From the NCBI GenBank assembly GCA_022579005.1, contig MU401794.1, positions 1-30,819 on the forward strand: DNA of 30,819 nt, in the 5' to 3' direction. The notes beneath the pieces are model-generated. The model had not been told where the DNA came from. It saw only the letters and a list, made by a program, of their open reading frames with translations, and made no database searches. A program made the position numbers and the translations under genes. This DNA is from Poronia punctata (lineage: Eukaryota; Ascomycota; Sordariomycetes; Xylariales; Xylariaceae). This document shows positions 1-11,200 of the stretch, in pieces; the stretch's first letter is position 1; every line of letters starts with the position of its first letter.

Positions 1-3000
1 AAATTATAATTTTTATTTTTTTAAACTATATATTATATATAAAGTAGTTATTTTAATAGTATAAAAATATGTTTATTTTAATAATAAAATTTATATTTAA
101 AAGCAAAAAAAATAAAGTATATTATTTTAAAATAATATATAATAAAAAATTAATACTTTGCTTAATAAGCTATACTTTAATTTTAATAATATTAGTATAG
201 CTAACTTTATTAGCATTACTACTATAGCTTTTTTAAGTAAAACTAATTTACTAAACTAGTAAAGCATGCTTTAAAATATATATTTTAATAATAAAGCTAG
301 CTTATATATTAATATTAATAACTTTTATAATAAGCTTGCTTTGCTTTTTTATACTTATAATAATAATAATTTTAAAGCAAGTTTAAATATAGTTAATAAT
401 TATATACTACTTTAAAGCTATAAAAAATACTTAAAATAAAATTAGTTTTAAATTAAAGCTTTAAGTACTTAGTTAAATATTATTTTATAAAATATTAAAA
501 GTAACTATTATAATATTAATATAAAAATAGCTACTTATATTAGTTGCTTATTATAACGCATTTTTAATAAGCTAAAATTTAGTTTACTAAACTAAGGCTA
601 TAAAGCAATTAGTTAATTTTAAAAGCGCGTTTATAGCATTAATTAAAACTTAACTTTTGCTTTTTTAGCTAAATTAGTATTTAATATCCTTAAGCGCTAT
701 ATAAATAGTCTTTTTACTTTTAACTACAGCGTTTTAAATAATATAGCTAACTTAATAAATTAATATATTAGCGTAGCCTAGTGTTTTAAAGATTATGTTT
801 TTAAGCATAATATTAACTTTTTTAAAAGATAATTTATTAACTTTAATATTTTATAATTGTTAAGCTTTTATATAAATATTAAGCGCTTGCTTTATATTAG
901 CTTTTTTATTTTTAAGTATATTTTTTATAGTAATAAAAAATAAATTAAATATTTTAATTTTTAAAGTAACTAGTTAAATATTTAATTATAGTAAAAACTT
1001 TTGTTTTTTTAAGTAAAAACCTTTATAAGCTTTTAGTAAAAGTAAACTTGTATAAAAAATAGCTTATATTAGTTAATAGTAAATATTTTAGCAGCTATTT
1101 TATTATTGCTTTTTTTTAACTTTTTTTATAACTTTTATACTATTAAAGTTAATAGTAATAATATAAATAAAATTTTAAGTTTAGTTTATATAAACATAGC
1201 TTTTGCTTTTATATATAAATAAGTTATTATTTTAGCATAAAGCTTTAAATATGTTTATATTGCTAGTATAAGCAAAAAGTTTAGTATTAGTAACGTTTTT
1301 TATAGCTAAAATGTTTTATTAATTTTAAGCATTAGCTACTTATACTAATTAAATATACTTTGTTTATATTTATTATATTGCTTTAAAAGCTATATTTTAT
1401 AAAATTAAATTATACTTTTTAAGTTTATAATATGCTATAAAGTAAAGGTTATAGTTATTAATTAAGTTGTTTTTTTAAATATAGCGCAATGCTTTAATTT
1501 TAATACCTTTATATTTTTAGCTAAATATAATAACGTTACTAAGCAAGGCAATATATTAAATATACTTAAGCAAGCGCTTTTTTTTAAAGTGCTATTAATT
1601 ATTAAAGTATATAATTTTATTTTTATTAAAGTTATATGCTTTTAAATAGTTTTATTATAAGTAAAAGTTTTTTAAATATATTTAATACTTATAACTAAGT
1701 ACTTTTTAATTTAAATAGCTTTAGTAACTTTTTTATTTTTATTTACTATAGCTGCTTTGCTAGTTTATTAAATATATTATAGCTTATATACTTTACTAAT
1801 TATAATTAATAAAAGGCTAAAGGGCTAGTTAATTTATTATTTTTTATTATTTTTTATAATAATATTTAGCTAACTTATTATAATTTTAATTTTTTAAAAA
1901 TATAAAGTAAAGTTATTTATAATAGTAATAAGCTTTTATTTTATAATAATTACTAGCTAGCTAGTAACTATAGCTATACTTTTTACTTATTAAGCGTTTT
2001 ATTAATTTAAAGCTAAGTTATAATAGCTTTAATAAAGTATAAGTAAAAAGGCTTATTAAGTTTTTTAAAAAGCTTAGACTTTTTTTTAAATAAGCTAAGA
2101 TCTTTTTTACTTTACTTTTAGTATTTTTAAAAGTAAAATTTGTTTATAGCTTAAAAGTTAAGCTTATTATAAAGGTTTTTATAAGTAAGTTATTTAAAGT
2201 TTTTAAATTTTAATTAATAAAAATAAATAGCTTAAATTATAAAGTTAAGTATTTTTTATAAAAAGCTTTAAATTATAGCATTATTAAAATATAGTTTATT
2301 ATAAGCTTTAATATTTTAGTAAACAAAATAATATTGCTAAAAGTATATATATAAGGTTTTAATATTATTTAATTAAAATATTTTTTTATAGTTATAAAAT
2401 ATAGCAATAGTAAAAAACTTTTGCTTAAAATTATTTAAATAAAAATAATGTTTAATAGCGCTATAAGTAGTGTTTTAATTTATATAGTTTTTTTAAAAAA
2501 AATTAACTGCTTATAAACTTTATAAGTTAAAACATATTAAAGCAATAGTTAAATTTAAGCTTTTAAAATTATATAATAATTATTAAAGTAGTAAAAGACC
2601 TTTTTAAGCTAGTTTATTACTTTAGTGCTATTAAAAAAAAGTTAAAATATTTTTAAAAGTTAAAGTAAGTTATATATTATTAGAAAATATAAAAGTTATA
2701 TAAAAAAGTAGCAAAATAGTTAATAAAAATTAAAGTTAAGTTTTTATAGCTTATAGTTTAAGTATTAAAAGTAAAAGTTAAAATAAGTTTTTAAGTAAAA
2801 AGTAATAATAAAGTAAAGATTTTAGCTAACTTAAAAGCTTTAAGCTTTAAGTTAATAATAAAAAGCAAAATAAAGCTAGCTAAGTATAAGTAAATAATTA
2901 AAAACATTGTTTTTTAAATAAAAATAAAGTTTAATAAACTGCTTTAGTATTGCTTTAAAGTAAAAGGTTTAAATAGTATAAAGTAGTAGCTTAAATTATA

Positions 3001-5166
3001 ATTTTTATTTATAAGACTATAAAGTTTTATAAAAAGCAACGTATTAAATAAAAAAAACTATATAAAATAATATAGGCTAAAATAATAAAGTGTAAATATG
3101 TTAAAAAGCTAGTATTAATTAAAAAAAATATAATAAAAAAGTATTAGCTAGTATTTATATTTAGTTAAAATTTTAAAAGCTTTTGCTTAAGCAAGCTGTT
3201 AATTTTTAAAGTTTTTATTAAAAGTTTAATTTTTAAGTTGTTTTAGTTTTTAACTGCTAGCTTGCATATATGCAGCTCTAAGTACAGCAGTTTTTTTTTA
3301 TACTTTATAAGATATGCTACCTTTTTTTGTTTATTATAGTATTTAAATTCTTTTAGTTTTTTTAGTTTTTTAGCTATTTATTGTTTAGTTTTCTTTTAGT
3401 TTTTTTATATTGTTAATTCTTTTAAATTGCTATTAAAAGTATTTTTTAAATTATAGTCTTATAGCTTTATTAAATTAAAAGTAGTAAGCTAGCTAAGTTA
3501 TATTTTATAGCTTTAGTTTTATAGCTTAATTTATATAGCTTTTACTGCTTAGTTTTAAACTGCAATAACTTAGCTATTTTTAAGGCCTTTTTATAATATA
3601 TTATTTTTATACTAAAGCTTTTAGCTAATCTTTATAGTTTTTAAAGTTTAAAGTAAGCTAGTATTTTTTTTTAATTAAATTATTAGTAGTTATAAAAACT
3701 TAATATATTTTTAGCTTAAGCGCGTTTGCATATATAAGCATATTATTAATTTCTAGCTTTTTATTTTTTATATATAGTTTGCTTTATAAAAAAAAGCTTT
3801 TATAAGTTTTATATTTAAGCAAAATTACTATTATAATAAAATTAAAATTTTTTAAAAATTATTTTAAGTTTATATTAAAAAAGGTTTAGCTAAAATAAAC
3901 ATATTAACTAGGTTTTAAAGGCTTTATATTAATTATAGCTTTATAAAAGTATTTTAAAAAGCATAACTTAGTATATTATATATATAATAAATAGCTAAGT
4001 ATTAAAGTTTAAAAAGCAACGCAAAAGTCATAGCTATATATATAAAAACAAAAATTAAGCTAGCCCCCTTTAGTCTTGTAGCTACTTTATAACGTAAAGC
4101 GTAACTAGCATGCATGCTAATTACGTCGCAATAAGCACAGCTTTTGCTATAGCTATAAGGTATAGATTTATTGCAAGCTTTATAAGTTTTTTTTTATTTG
4201 TTAAAATAATGCTAAAGCCTTGTTTTTAATTTTTTTTATTAGTTATGTTTTTTATATTAAAAGTTGTAAATAACCCCTTTGTTATTTTTAGTTTTTTTTA
4301 TTGCTTTTTAAAAGCTATTTAAGTGCATAGATTTGCAATTATTGTTTAGTGTTTTAAAGTGCTATTTAGCAAGGCTATTTAGTAGTTTAAATAAAAAGTA
4401 TTAAACTAGTGCTTATATTTATTTTTAAGCCCTTTAATAATTTTTTAAATAGTTTTATAATTAAAAGGTATTTAAAAACTTTATATTTTTTTAGCTTTAT
4501 AACTAGTTGTTTTTATTTAGCAATAAACTTTATAAGATTTTTAATAAGTTTTTTTAAGTATTAGTTAATAAAGTTTATATAATTAAAGTATGCTGTTTTA
4601 TTTAATATAACGCTTATTAGTGTACTAATAGCCTTTAAAGTATTATACTAAAATTTTAGTTTTTTTTTTAGCTTAAAGTAATAAAATTAATATGCTGCTA
4701 ATATTAAATTTTAAACCTATATTTTTAGTTTATATTTTTTACTAGTAATTAAAGTATACTTTTATACTTTATTTTTATATAAGCTAGTTATAAATTTAAA
4801 GTTGCTTTTAGCGTTTATAATAAGTTTATAATAAGTTTATAAAATTTATTATATTAATAAGTTTTTTTTATTTATTGCTAGTATTTTTTTAGCTATATTA
4901 AAGCTACTTTAAGTTTTTTTTTAGTTAAGCTTTTTATTAAATTTGCTATTATTAGGCTATATTAGCTTTTTTAGCTAAAAAACCTTATTTGCAAAATTAA
5001 TATACTTTTATAGGTTAAAAAAGTACGCCTTTGCTTTAAACTTTTTATTTTAAGCATAAAAATCTTTTAAAAAACCTAAAGTGACTTTTAATTTTATTGC
5101 TATAATAATTAAATTGCTATGTTTATTATGCTTTAATAATAATAGCAAGCAAATAAAACTTTTAAT
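1..5166. mobile_element. Copy B: RIP-mutated LTR retrotransposon interior, left end outside the window
   Basis: This AT-rich stretch has no reading frame of useful length on either strand and almost no CpA or CpG. Its right part (about 4130-5166) aligns along its length with about 12310-13345 of full-length copy A, for example the shared run ending in AAAACTTTTAATTAT just before the LTR. That makes it the interior next to the right LTR of the same family. Homology of 1-4100 to copy A was not established; 3180-4130 keeps more CpA/CpG sites and could hold a separate insertion. If B has the length of A, its left LTR lies just outside the window. The + strand of about 1-3200 is poor in C relative to G. 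No function remains. Confidence 0.7.
4100..4125. repeat. 26-bp imperfect palindrome with preserved CpG/CpA
   Basis: The core TAGCATGCATGCTA is a perfect 14-bp palindrome. It is extended by CGTAA on the left and TTACG on the right, with one mismatched position on each side between core and extension. It keeps several CpA and CpG sites inside a tract where such sites are nearly gone. Function unknown; it may be chance or part of a younger insertion. Confidence 0.6.
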
Positions 5167-5381
5167 TATTAAAACTTAGCAATATAGCTTATAATATATA
5201 ATTATATTATATAATATATTAAAAAAAGTATTTTCTTTTTATTATAAAGTTCTTTTATACTAAATAGGTAAAAGGAAACCCTTTATAAAAGAATTTTTCT
5301 TTTTATAATAGTCTTTACTTTAGCTATGTTATTTCTACTATATAGGCATTATATTAATTCTAGTCTTCTTATAACCTATTG
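5167..5381. repeat. Right LTR of copy B
   Basis: About 215 bp that align with the LTRs of copy A (7998-8206 and 13346-13558): same start TATTAAAACTTAGCAATATAG, same middle with TATACTAAATAGGTAAAAGG, same end TTCTTATAACCTATT. It is preceded by the same internal sequence as the other right-hand LTRs, so it is a right LTR, not a solo one. Its last base is G where copy A has A, so the end is sure to about 1 bp. The predicted target duplication would be GATTT, but the partner lies outside the window. Confidence 0.8.
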
Positions 5382-5594
5382 GATTTAATAGCTTATAGCT
5401 ATTACCTCCTTTAACTATAAATACTAGGGCCTGCACCTATAGACAGCTGCAGCCCTAAAATAGTGTGCACACTTTACAAGATCTCGAAGGCTTTTCCTTC
5501 TTTTTCTCTTCACCTTAAGATTTTCATTAATAGATCAAGTTACCTTTAAAAGCCTTGCCTTCTTTATAACCTAATTATAAGATATACTAGCTAT
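5382..5594. other. Non-repetitive spacer with near-normal base composition
   Basis: A gap of about 210 bp between copy B and element C that matches neither. It keeps C and G, including CpA sites, unlike its flanks. It holds a GC-rich hairpin (5425-5457) and a 10-bp palindrome GTGTGCACAC (5463-5472). No gene, tRNA or intron pattern is seen. It may be a scrap of original host sequence, into which B and C inserted. Confidence 0.6.
5425..5457. repeat. GC-rich inverted repeat (hairpin) in the spacer
   Basis: TAGGGCCTGCA (5425-5435) pairs with TGCAGCCCTA (5448-5457), giving ten base pairs with one bulged C and a 12-nt loop. This is one of very few GC-rich stems in the AT-rich block. No T-run follows, and fungi do not use intrinsic terminators of the bacterial kind, so no function is assigned. 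Confidence 0.6.
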
Positions 5595-5599
5595 GCTAA
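5595..5599. other. Target site duplication GCTAA, left of element C
   Basis: GCTAA directly precedes the left LTR of element C and recurs exactly at 7980-7984 directly after its right LTR. Five-bp duplications are usual for LTR retrotransposons. Confidence 0.75.
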
Positions 5600-5794
5600 T
5601 ATAAGACCATATATAAAGAAAAATACATAGGTACTTATTGTATACTTATAAAAGCTATAGCTTAAAGCAGTCTTAGAGGCGATCTTTTTTTTTAAATAAT
5701 AGTCTATATATAAAACACTATATTAAATATTATAATAGTTATACTTAACTAACTGCTTAAGTATTAAAGCTATATATTAAGATTTATTGTAATA
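5600..5794 (+). repeat. Left (5') LTR of element C
   Basis: 195 bp that align end to end with 7785-7979. It starts TATAAGACCATATATAAAG and ends GATTTATTGTAATA. The terminal TA...TA fits TG...CA changed by CpA-to-TpA mutation; the partner LTR still ends in ACA. Many differences between the two LTRs are C/T or G/A transitions. Confidence 0.8.
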
Positions 5795-7000
5795 ATTGTT
5801 TTACTTTTTTTATAGTTACTAATAACTAAAAAAGTTTTTTTACTTTTATTTAAGTGCTAAAGAAAATAATAAGAAATTATTTTTTATTTAAGTTTAAAAC
5901 ACTAATAATTTATATTAAGTTTAAAAAAATGCTTAAAATTTACGTTAAAAATAAAAATTGTATTATTAAGCAATAGAAAATAAGATTTAATAACTTAAAA
6001 ACCTTTTTAAAAAATTAAAAAACTAAACTAAAATAAAAGCTATAAGCAATATTTATAAATTATAAACTTTAACTTATAATAAGCTATAATATTGATTTGC
6101 TACTAATTAATAAGATTATACTTTATTATAATTAATTTATATATAAAATAAGTATAAACTAAAAGCAAAGCTTTAATAAAGCTATTTAAAATATTAAAAA
6201 AGTAAATCTTAGTAAAATTACAAAGTTTACTTATTTAAAGTTAAATATAAACTTTATATATTTTTAATAAGTTAAAAAAAAGGAAATAGAATTAAGTTAT
6301 TAACTTAATACTTAAAAGTTATAAATAAATTAATAAAGAATATTATATGCTTAATATTAAATAAAACAAGATTATAAAGACGCATTTTAATTTAAACTTG
6401 CTACTATTTTAAACTAAAAATAAACTTAACTTTTTAATAATTAAAATTATTTTTTATTATAAATTAAAATATTAATTTGTTAATTTAGTATACTAAAAGC
6501 TTTTATATAAAACTAACTTAAAAATTGTAATTAAAAACTATAAGAAAGTTTACCATTATTTAACTATTAACTTAAATTGTTAAAGGTTAAAATATAAAAT
6601 AATTAAACAAAGATTAAACATAGTTATATTAGCATAAATTAACTAATTTATTAAAAGAAAATAACTAACTATTACTATAATAAATTGCTATAAAGAAAAA
6701 TTAATATAGTAAACATAGTAGTAACAAAATAAGAATTAATAGATTATAATAAAAAAAATTTACCTGTAAAACCTTTTTAACATTTTAATAAGAACTATAT
6801 AATTTAAAATTAAATTAAAGTTAAAGTTCTATTTTTAGTTAAAAAAAGCAACCTTTTTAATAATTATAAATTAAGAGGAAATAAACATTTATTTAAAAAT
6901 TAGAATTTAAAGAAATAAAATTAGCGTAAAAAAGCCAAGATTAAACTAAATTCTAACCAATTTAAATTAAAATCTAAACGCTACTTTTAAAAAACTTTTA

Positions 7001-7042
7001 TGCTATGCTTATAAAAAAAGTAAGCATTATATAAATAAATGT
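7001..7042 (+). pseudogene. Gag CCHC zinc-knuckle fossil of element C
   Basis: Codons from 7001 read CYAYKKSKHYINKC. This is a retroviral-type zinc knuckle C-x2-C-x4-H-x4-C in exact spacing, except that the second Cys reads Tyr. TAT instead of TGT is the single G-to-A change expected from RIP on the opposite strand (CpA to TpA). The lysines and the aromatic residue after the first Cys are typical of Copia-type Gag. The surrounding frame is broken by many stops, so nothing is made. Upstream, 5800-7000 is A-rich on this strand and is the likely remainder of gag, though no other Gag motif was recognised with certainty. Confidence 0.6.
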
Positions 7043-7183
7043 TTACATTATTAAAAAAAATAAAAATAAAAAAAAGATTTAAAAAATAACTTTTAATAAA
7101 AAACTAAAAAAAGGAAAGCTATAAGTAAATAAATTAATGTTTTCTATTTTAACAAAACTATAGTCTAATTAGAAAAACTATAA

Positions 7184-7218
7184 AGCAGCTTAGTTAAAAG
7201 TTAAGTAACTAAGCTGCT
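7184..7218 (+). repeat. 13-bp stem inverted repeat downstream of the Gag fossil
   Basis: AGCAGCTTAGTTA (7184-7196) and its exact reverse complement (7206-7218) flank a 9-nt spacer. It lies about 140 bp after the zinc knuckle inside element C. A stem at this place could have acted in RNA packaging, frameshifting or termination, but no evidence separates these from chance. Confidence 0.65.
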
Positions 7219-7527
7219 AAATTAAAGCGTATTTTTACTTACTTTATAACGGTTTTATACTTTATACACAATTTTTTACTGTTAACAAAATCAAATAAAA
7301 GAATTTAAACACATGCTAATTTAAATTCTTGTGCTAAATATAATTGCATTAGTTATTTCTTTACAATCAAGTTTTAACTTTAACCTGCTTTATTAAAAAT
7401 ACCTGAATTATAAAATATATTATAAGGTTTACTAGATTAGGAACTAAGAGCTAATAACATAACGATGATTTAAAAAAAAAGTTAAATAAATAAAAGGGAA
7501 AACAACAAAAAAAAGCTAACAAAAAAG

Positions 7528-7559
7528 TTTAAAATGTTAAAAATTTAAAATGTTAAAAA
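7528..7559 (+). repeat. Tandem duplication of a 16-bp unit
   Basis: TTTAAAATGTTAAAAA occurs twice head to tail in the 3' part of element C, upstream of its right LTR. It is a low-complexity local duplication with no assigned role. Confidence 0.7.
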
Positions 7560-7767
7560 TTTAAATAATTAAAACTTATTGCGTAAAAAACAAGTATAAA
7601 AAATATATCTAGACTATAGATACAAATTAGTAAAGCAATAAATCCTAATTACTAGAGAAATTAAATTAGTATATAGTATATTTTAATTTTATAAATTAAA
7701 AGCTAATTAAAATGCAAGACCTAGTTATATAATTATTTTAAGTACAAAATCCTTATAAACAAGTATA

Positions 7768-7784
7768 ATAAAAAAGAAAATAAT
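7768..7784 (+). other. Probable polypurine tract of element C
   Basis: AATAAAAAAGAAAATAAT directly precedes the right LTR and is nearly all purine on the + strand. This is where the plus-strand primer of an LTR retrotransposon sits, and it agrees with the strand of the zinc-knuckle fossil. The whole region is A-rich, so the tract is not strongly distinctive. Confidence 0.45.
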
Positions 7785-7979
7785 TCTAAAACCATATATA
7801 AAGAAAAATATATAGGTACTTACTATATACCTATAAAAACTATAGCTTAAAGCAGTCTTAAAGGCAATCCATTTTTTTAAGTAATAGTTTATATATAAAA
7901 CACTATATTAAATATTATAATAGTTGTACTTAACTAATTGCTTAAGTATTAAAGCTATATATTAAGATTTACTTTAACA
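7785..7979 (+). repeat. Right (3') LTR of element C
   Basis: 195 bp matching 5600-5794. It ends GATTTACTTTAACA, keeping the original CA end, and the target duplication GCTAA follows directly. Its first bases TCTAAAACC differ from the left copy, so the exact start is less sure than the end. Confidence 0.8.
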
Positions 7980-7984
7980 GCTAA
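7980..7984. other. Target site duplication GCTAA, right of element C
   Basis: An exact copy of 5595-5599. Only eight bases (7985-7992) then separate it from the target duplication of copy A. Confidence 0.75.
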
Positions 7985-7992
7985 TCTTAGGA

Positions 7993-7997
7993 CTTTT
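7993..7997. other. Target site duplication CTTTT, left of copy A
   Basis: CTTTT precedes the left LTR of copy A and recurs at 13559-13563 after its right LTR. Because the neighbouring bases are T-rich, a frame shifted by one base (ACTTT) fits as well. Confidence 0.7.
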
Positions 7998-8206
7998 TAT
8001 TAAAACTTAGCAATATAGCTTATAATATATAATTATATTGCATAATGCGTAAAAAGAGAGGGGTTTTTATTATAAAGTTTTTATATACTAAATAGGTAAA
8101 AAAAGACTTTTTATAAAAAGAATTTTTTTATAATAGTGTTTACTTTAACTATAATTTTTTTACTATATAAGTATTATATTAATTATAGTTTTTTTATAAC
8201 TTAGTA
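7998..8206. repeat. Left LTR of copy A
   Basis: About 209 bp, beginning TATTAAAACTTAGC and ending ATAACTTAGTA. It aligns with 13346-13558; the differences are mainly C/T and G/A transitions plus small indels. Its TA...TA ends fit TG...CA altered by RIP. The interior directly after it (TTTAATATACTTTTTTAAAA) is shared with elements E and F. Confidence 0.8.
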
Positions 8207-11200
8207 GTTTTAATATACTTTTTTAAAATAAACTAACTTATTAAACTATTTTATAGTTAAAAAAAACCTTTTAATTTATAATATATAAGGATTTATAATT
8301 TTAAACGTAATACTTTTAATTTTTTTATTTAATTTTCTTAATTTTTTTATACTTTTATAGTAACTAGTTAAAGCTTTTTTAAAAGCTATATTGCTTTTAT
8401 ATTAACAAAGTTAACTTCCTATAAAAAGCTTAACTACTTATTATATACTAATAACTTTATAAAACTGTTTATAATTATTAAATTTATAAGTATATAAACT
8501 ACTTAAAGCATTTTTTTAATTATTTTTTATTATAACTAATAGTTATATATATTAACATATTATAATTTTATTTTTAGTATAGCAATATCTTTTTTAACTA
8601 AGCTAGTTATTTATTAGTTATTATACTAAATAGTAATATATTTAGTTTTTAAATTAATACTAAGCTTATAAATAAGGTAATTAATAAATATAGCTTTTTT
8701 ATAGCTTAAGCTAGTATAAAAAGCTTTGCTTTAATAGTAAAAGTAGTAACTATATTTTATTTCTTAGCTTGCTAGCTAATAAGCTTTTTAATCAAGTTAT
8801 AATATAAACTTATAAGCTTTTTTAGTTAATAGTATTATTTATAAAAAATAAATCGCTAGCTATATTAAGCTTATTTTTATTTTTATACTATAAAGCATAG
8901 TATTAATTTATATAAAAATAGTTTAATACTTAGTTAGTAATAGCTTAGTAAGCTAAAGAAGTTATTATTAAATTATAAAGGTTATAAAGTAGTAAAAGTA
9001 TTATTTAGCTTAGTAATAATGGCTATATATATAATAAATCTAATTTTTTTTAAAGTAACTGTTTTTTTATAAAAAACCAGCTTAATAAATTTTACTAATA
9101 TAAAAAGCATTTTGCTAAAAAAGTTATTTAAATTATATATTTTCTTAATATAAGCAAACTAAAATAATTAAATTAAGCTTTGTTAATAGTTATAAATAAT
9201 CTTTACTTTTAAAAACTACTTTAAATTATAGCTTTTTATTAGTTAATATTGTTTTTTTAATCATTTAATATTTTAAAAAGCTTTAGCTTTTTAAGACATT
9301 TAGTAAAGTACTAAAAGGTTATTAATATAAATAAAAATAAAACATTTATTTTTTATATAGCAATAAAGCTTATAAAGCACTAGCTTAAATTTAAGCCTTT
9401 TAAGCATAAATATAAGCCTTTTTTGCTATAAAAGCAGTAATTGTTTTAAACTATAAAGTACTTTAAAAAGCTTTTAAAAAGAGCTAGACTTTTTATACTT
9501 ATAAAGTATTTTTATATATATTTTCTTATAAAGCATTATGTTAATAAAAGCGTTAACTATATTATTTTATTTTATTTTAAAGTTAAATTTAGCTTTAATA
9601 GTTATAAGTATTTTAAAAAATTTGCTTATAAAAATAAAAGTATATATTGTTTTATTTTTATATATAAGCTGTTAATTATTATATATAACTAACTAAGTTT
9701 TGCTTTTTAAATAAAAGCTTTTTTATTAAACTTATAAATATATACTTATATATAGTTTAATTTTTATTAATTTTTAGCTATAAAACAGTAACTTTTTAAA
9801 AGCTTATTAAATTATAACTTTTTAAATAAACTTTTTTAGCTTTTATAAACTTACTTTTTAAAAAATAGCTTAAAAGCTTTTTATAAAAATATAAAAAAAG
9901 TAAAAGCTTGCTTTAGTATATAAAAATATTTTTTTATATTTTTTTTAAAGTATAACTATAGTAGCTATTTTTTATATTTTTTACTTTTTTAAAAAGCGCT
10001 TTTAAAGTAGTATAAAGAACGCTTTAATATTTTAGCTTTATTAGCGTTGCTTACTAGTATATTATGCTTAAGTTTAAAAGTATATAAGCATTTAGTATTA
10101 AATATAGCTTTTTAATACTTTGTTTATTTATTTACTTTAATATAAGCTTTTTAGCTTAAGTTTAATAGTTTAGTATAAAGCTTAGCAAAGTAACTTAAAA
10201 AATTATTATAATGCTTATTAATAAATAATCTTGCTTAGCCTTTATAAAAGTAAAGCAAAAAGTTATTATAACGTTTATTAAAATTAGCGTTTTTAATAAC
10301 TATAAGCATTATAATATTTAAAAGTAAATATAAAAGTAATAAATAAAGTTAAAATTTTAAATTAATATAAAAATAATTAGTTTTACTAAACTTGTAGTTT
10401 ACTATATTTTTAATAGCATGCTTATTATTTACGCTACTAGTAGTATTTAAATTAAGCTTAAAACTTTTATATTTATTTTTATTTTTATAAAGGTTAAAGC
10501 TATAAAGCTTAGTTTTAAAAATTAAAAACTTATTTAAAAGATTAATAAAATATTTATAATTAAGTATTTAAAGCATATTTTTTAATTTTTTAAGCTTTTT
10601 ACTAAATATCTAGTTTTTATTAAACTTTACGTTTTTAGTATAAATTATATAATTAATTAAAGGATTTTAAATTTAATATATATTAGTTAAGTTATAGCTA
10701 ATAAAGTAACCTAGTTAAGCTGTAAAGCTTAGTTTTAAAAGTTGCTTTTTACATTAATAATAAAAGTATAAGCTTTATACTTATAAACTTATAAATAATT
10801 TAAATATACTTTTTTAGTTTTAATATAGCTATTTTATGCATTAAAGTAAATATAAAAACGTTTATATAAAGTTTTTTAGTTAAATATATATTTAAGTATT
10901 TAGTTTGCTAAATATATAATAGCCTTATTAATTTTAACTTATAAGCTTTTAAAAAGCTTTGCGCTACTTTTTATATACTAAGCGCATTTTTTAACTATTT
11001 AGCTAAACTGCTTAGTAGCGGTATTTTAAGCTTAAGTATTTAAAGCTAAAATCTTAAATATAATAAATCTTTTATTAATAAAATAGTTTTAAACCTTATA
11101 AAATTGCAATAGTTGCTTATTTAACCTAATTATATTAACTTGTTTATTATAAACTACTTTAACTTTTAATATAAATATTTTAAGTATTTTTAACATTATA

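Larger units (their letters stand above)
5600..7979 (+). mobile_element. Element C: compact gag-only-like LTR retrotransposon (2380 bp), Copia-type Gag fossil
   Basis: A complete element bounded by two 195-bp direct repeats (5600-5794, 7785-7979) and an exact 5-bp target duplication GCTAA. The interior is only about 1990 bp. It carries on the + strand a Gag zinc-knuckle fossil at 7001-7042 and a purine-rich tract just before the right LTR, which sets the orientation. A complete Copia element needs about 4-5 kb, so most or all of integrase, reverse transcriptase and RNase H has no room. The frame is broken by many stops. Its CpA content is higher than in copies A, B and F, so it is less heavily mutated. 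It could be an internal deletion of a Copia element or a non-autonomous gag-bearing lineage moved by a helper. Confidence 0.75.

Noticed and set aside
7321..7371. LNSCAKYNCISYF as a Copia aspartic protease active site
   Set aside because: The place after the zinc knuckle fits, but it is in another frame and the Asp and His positions would need changes other than C-to-T or G-to-A; kept only as a weak hint.
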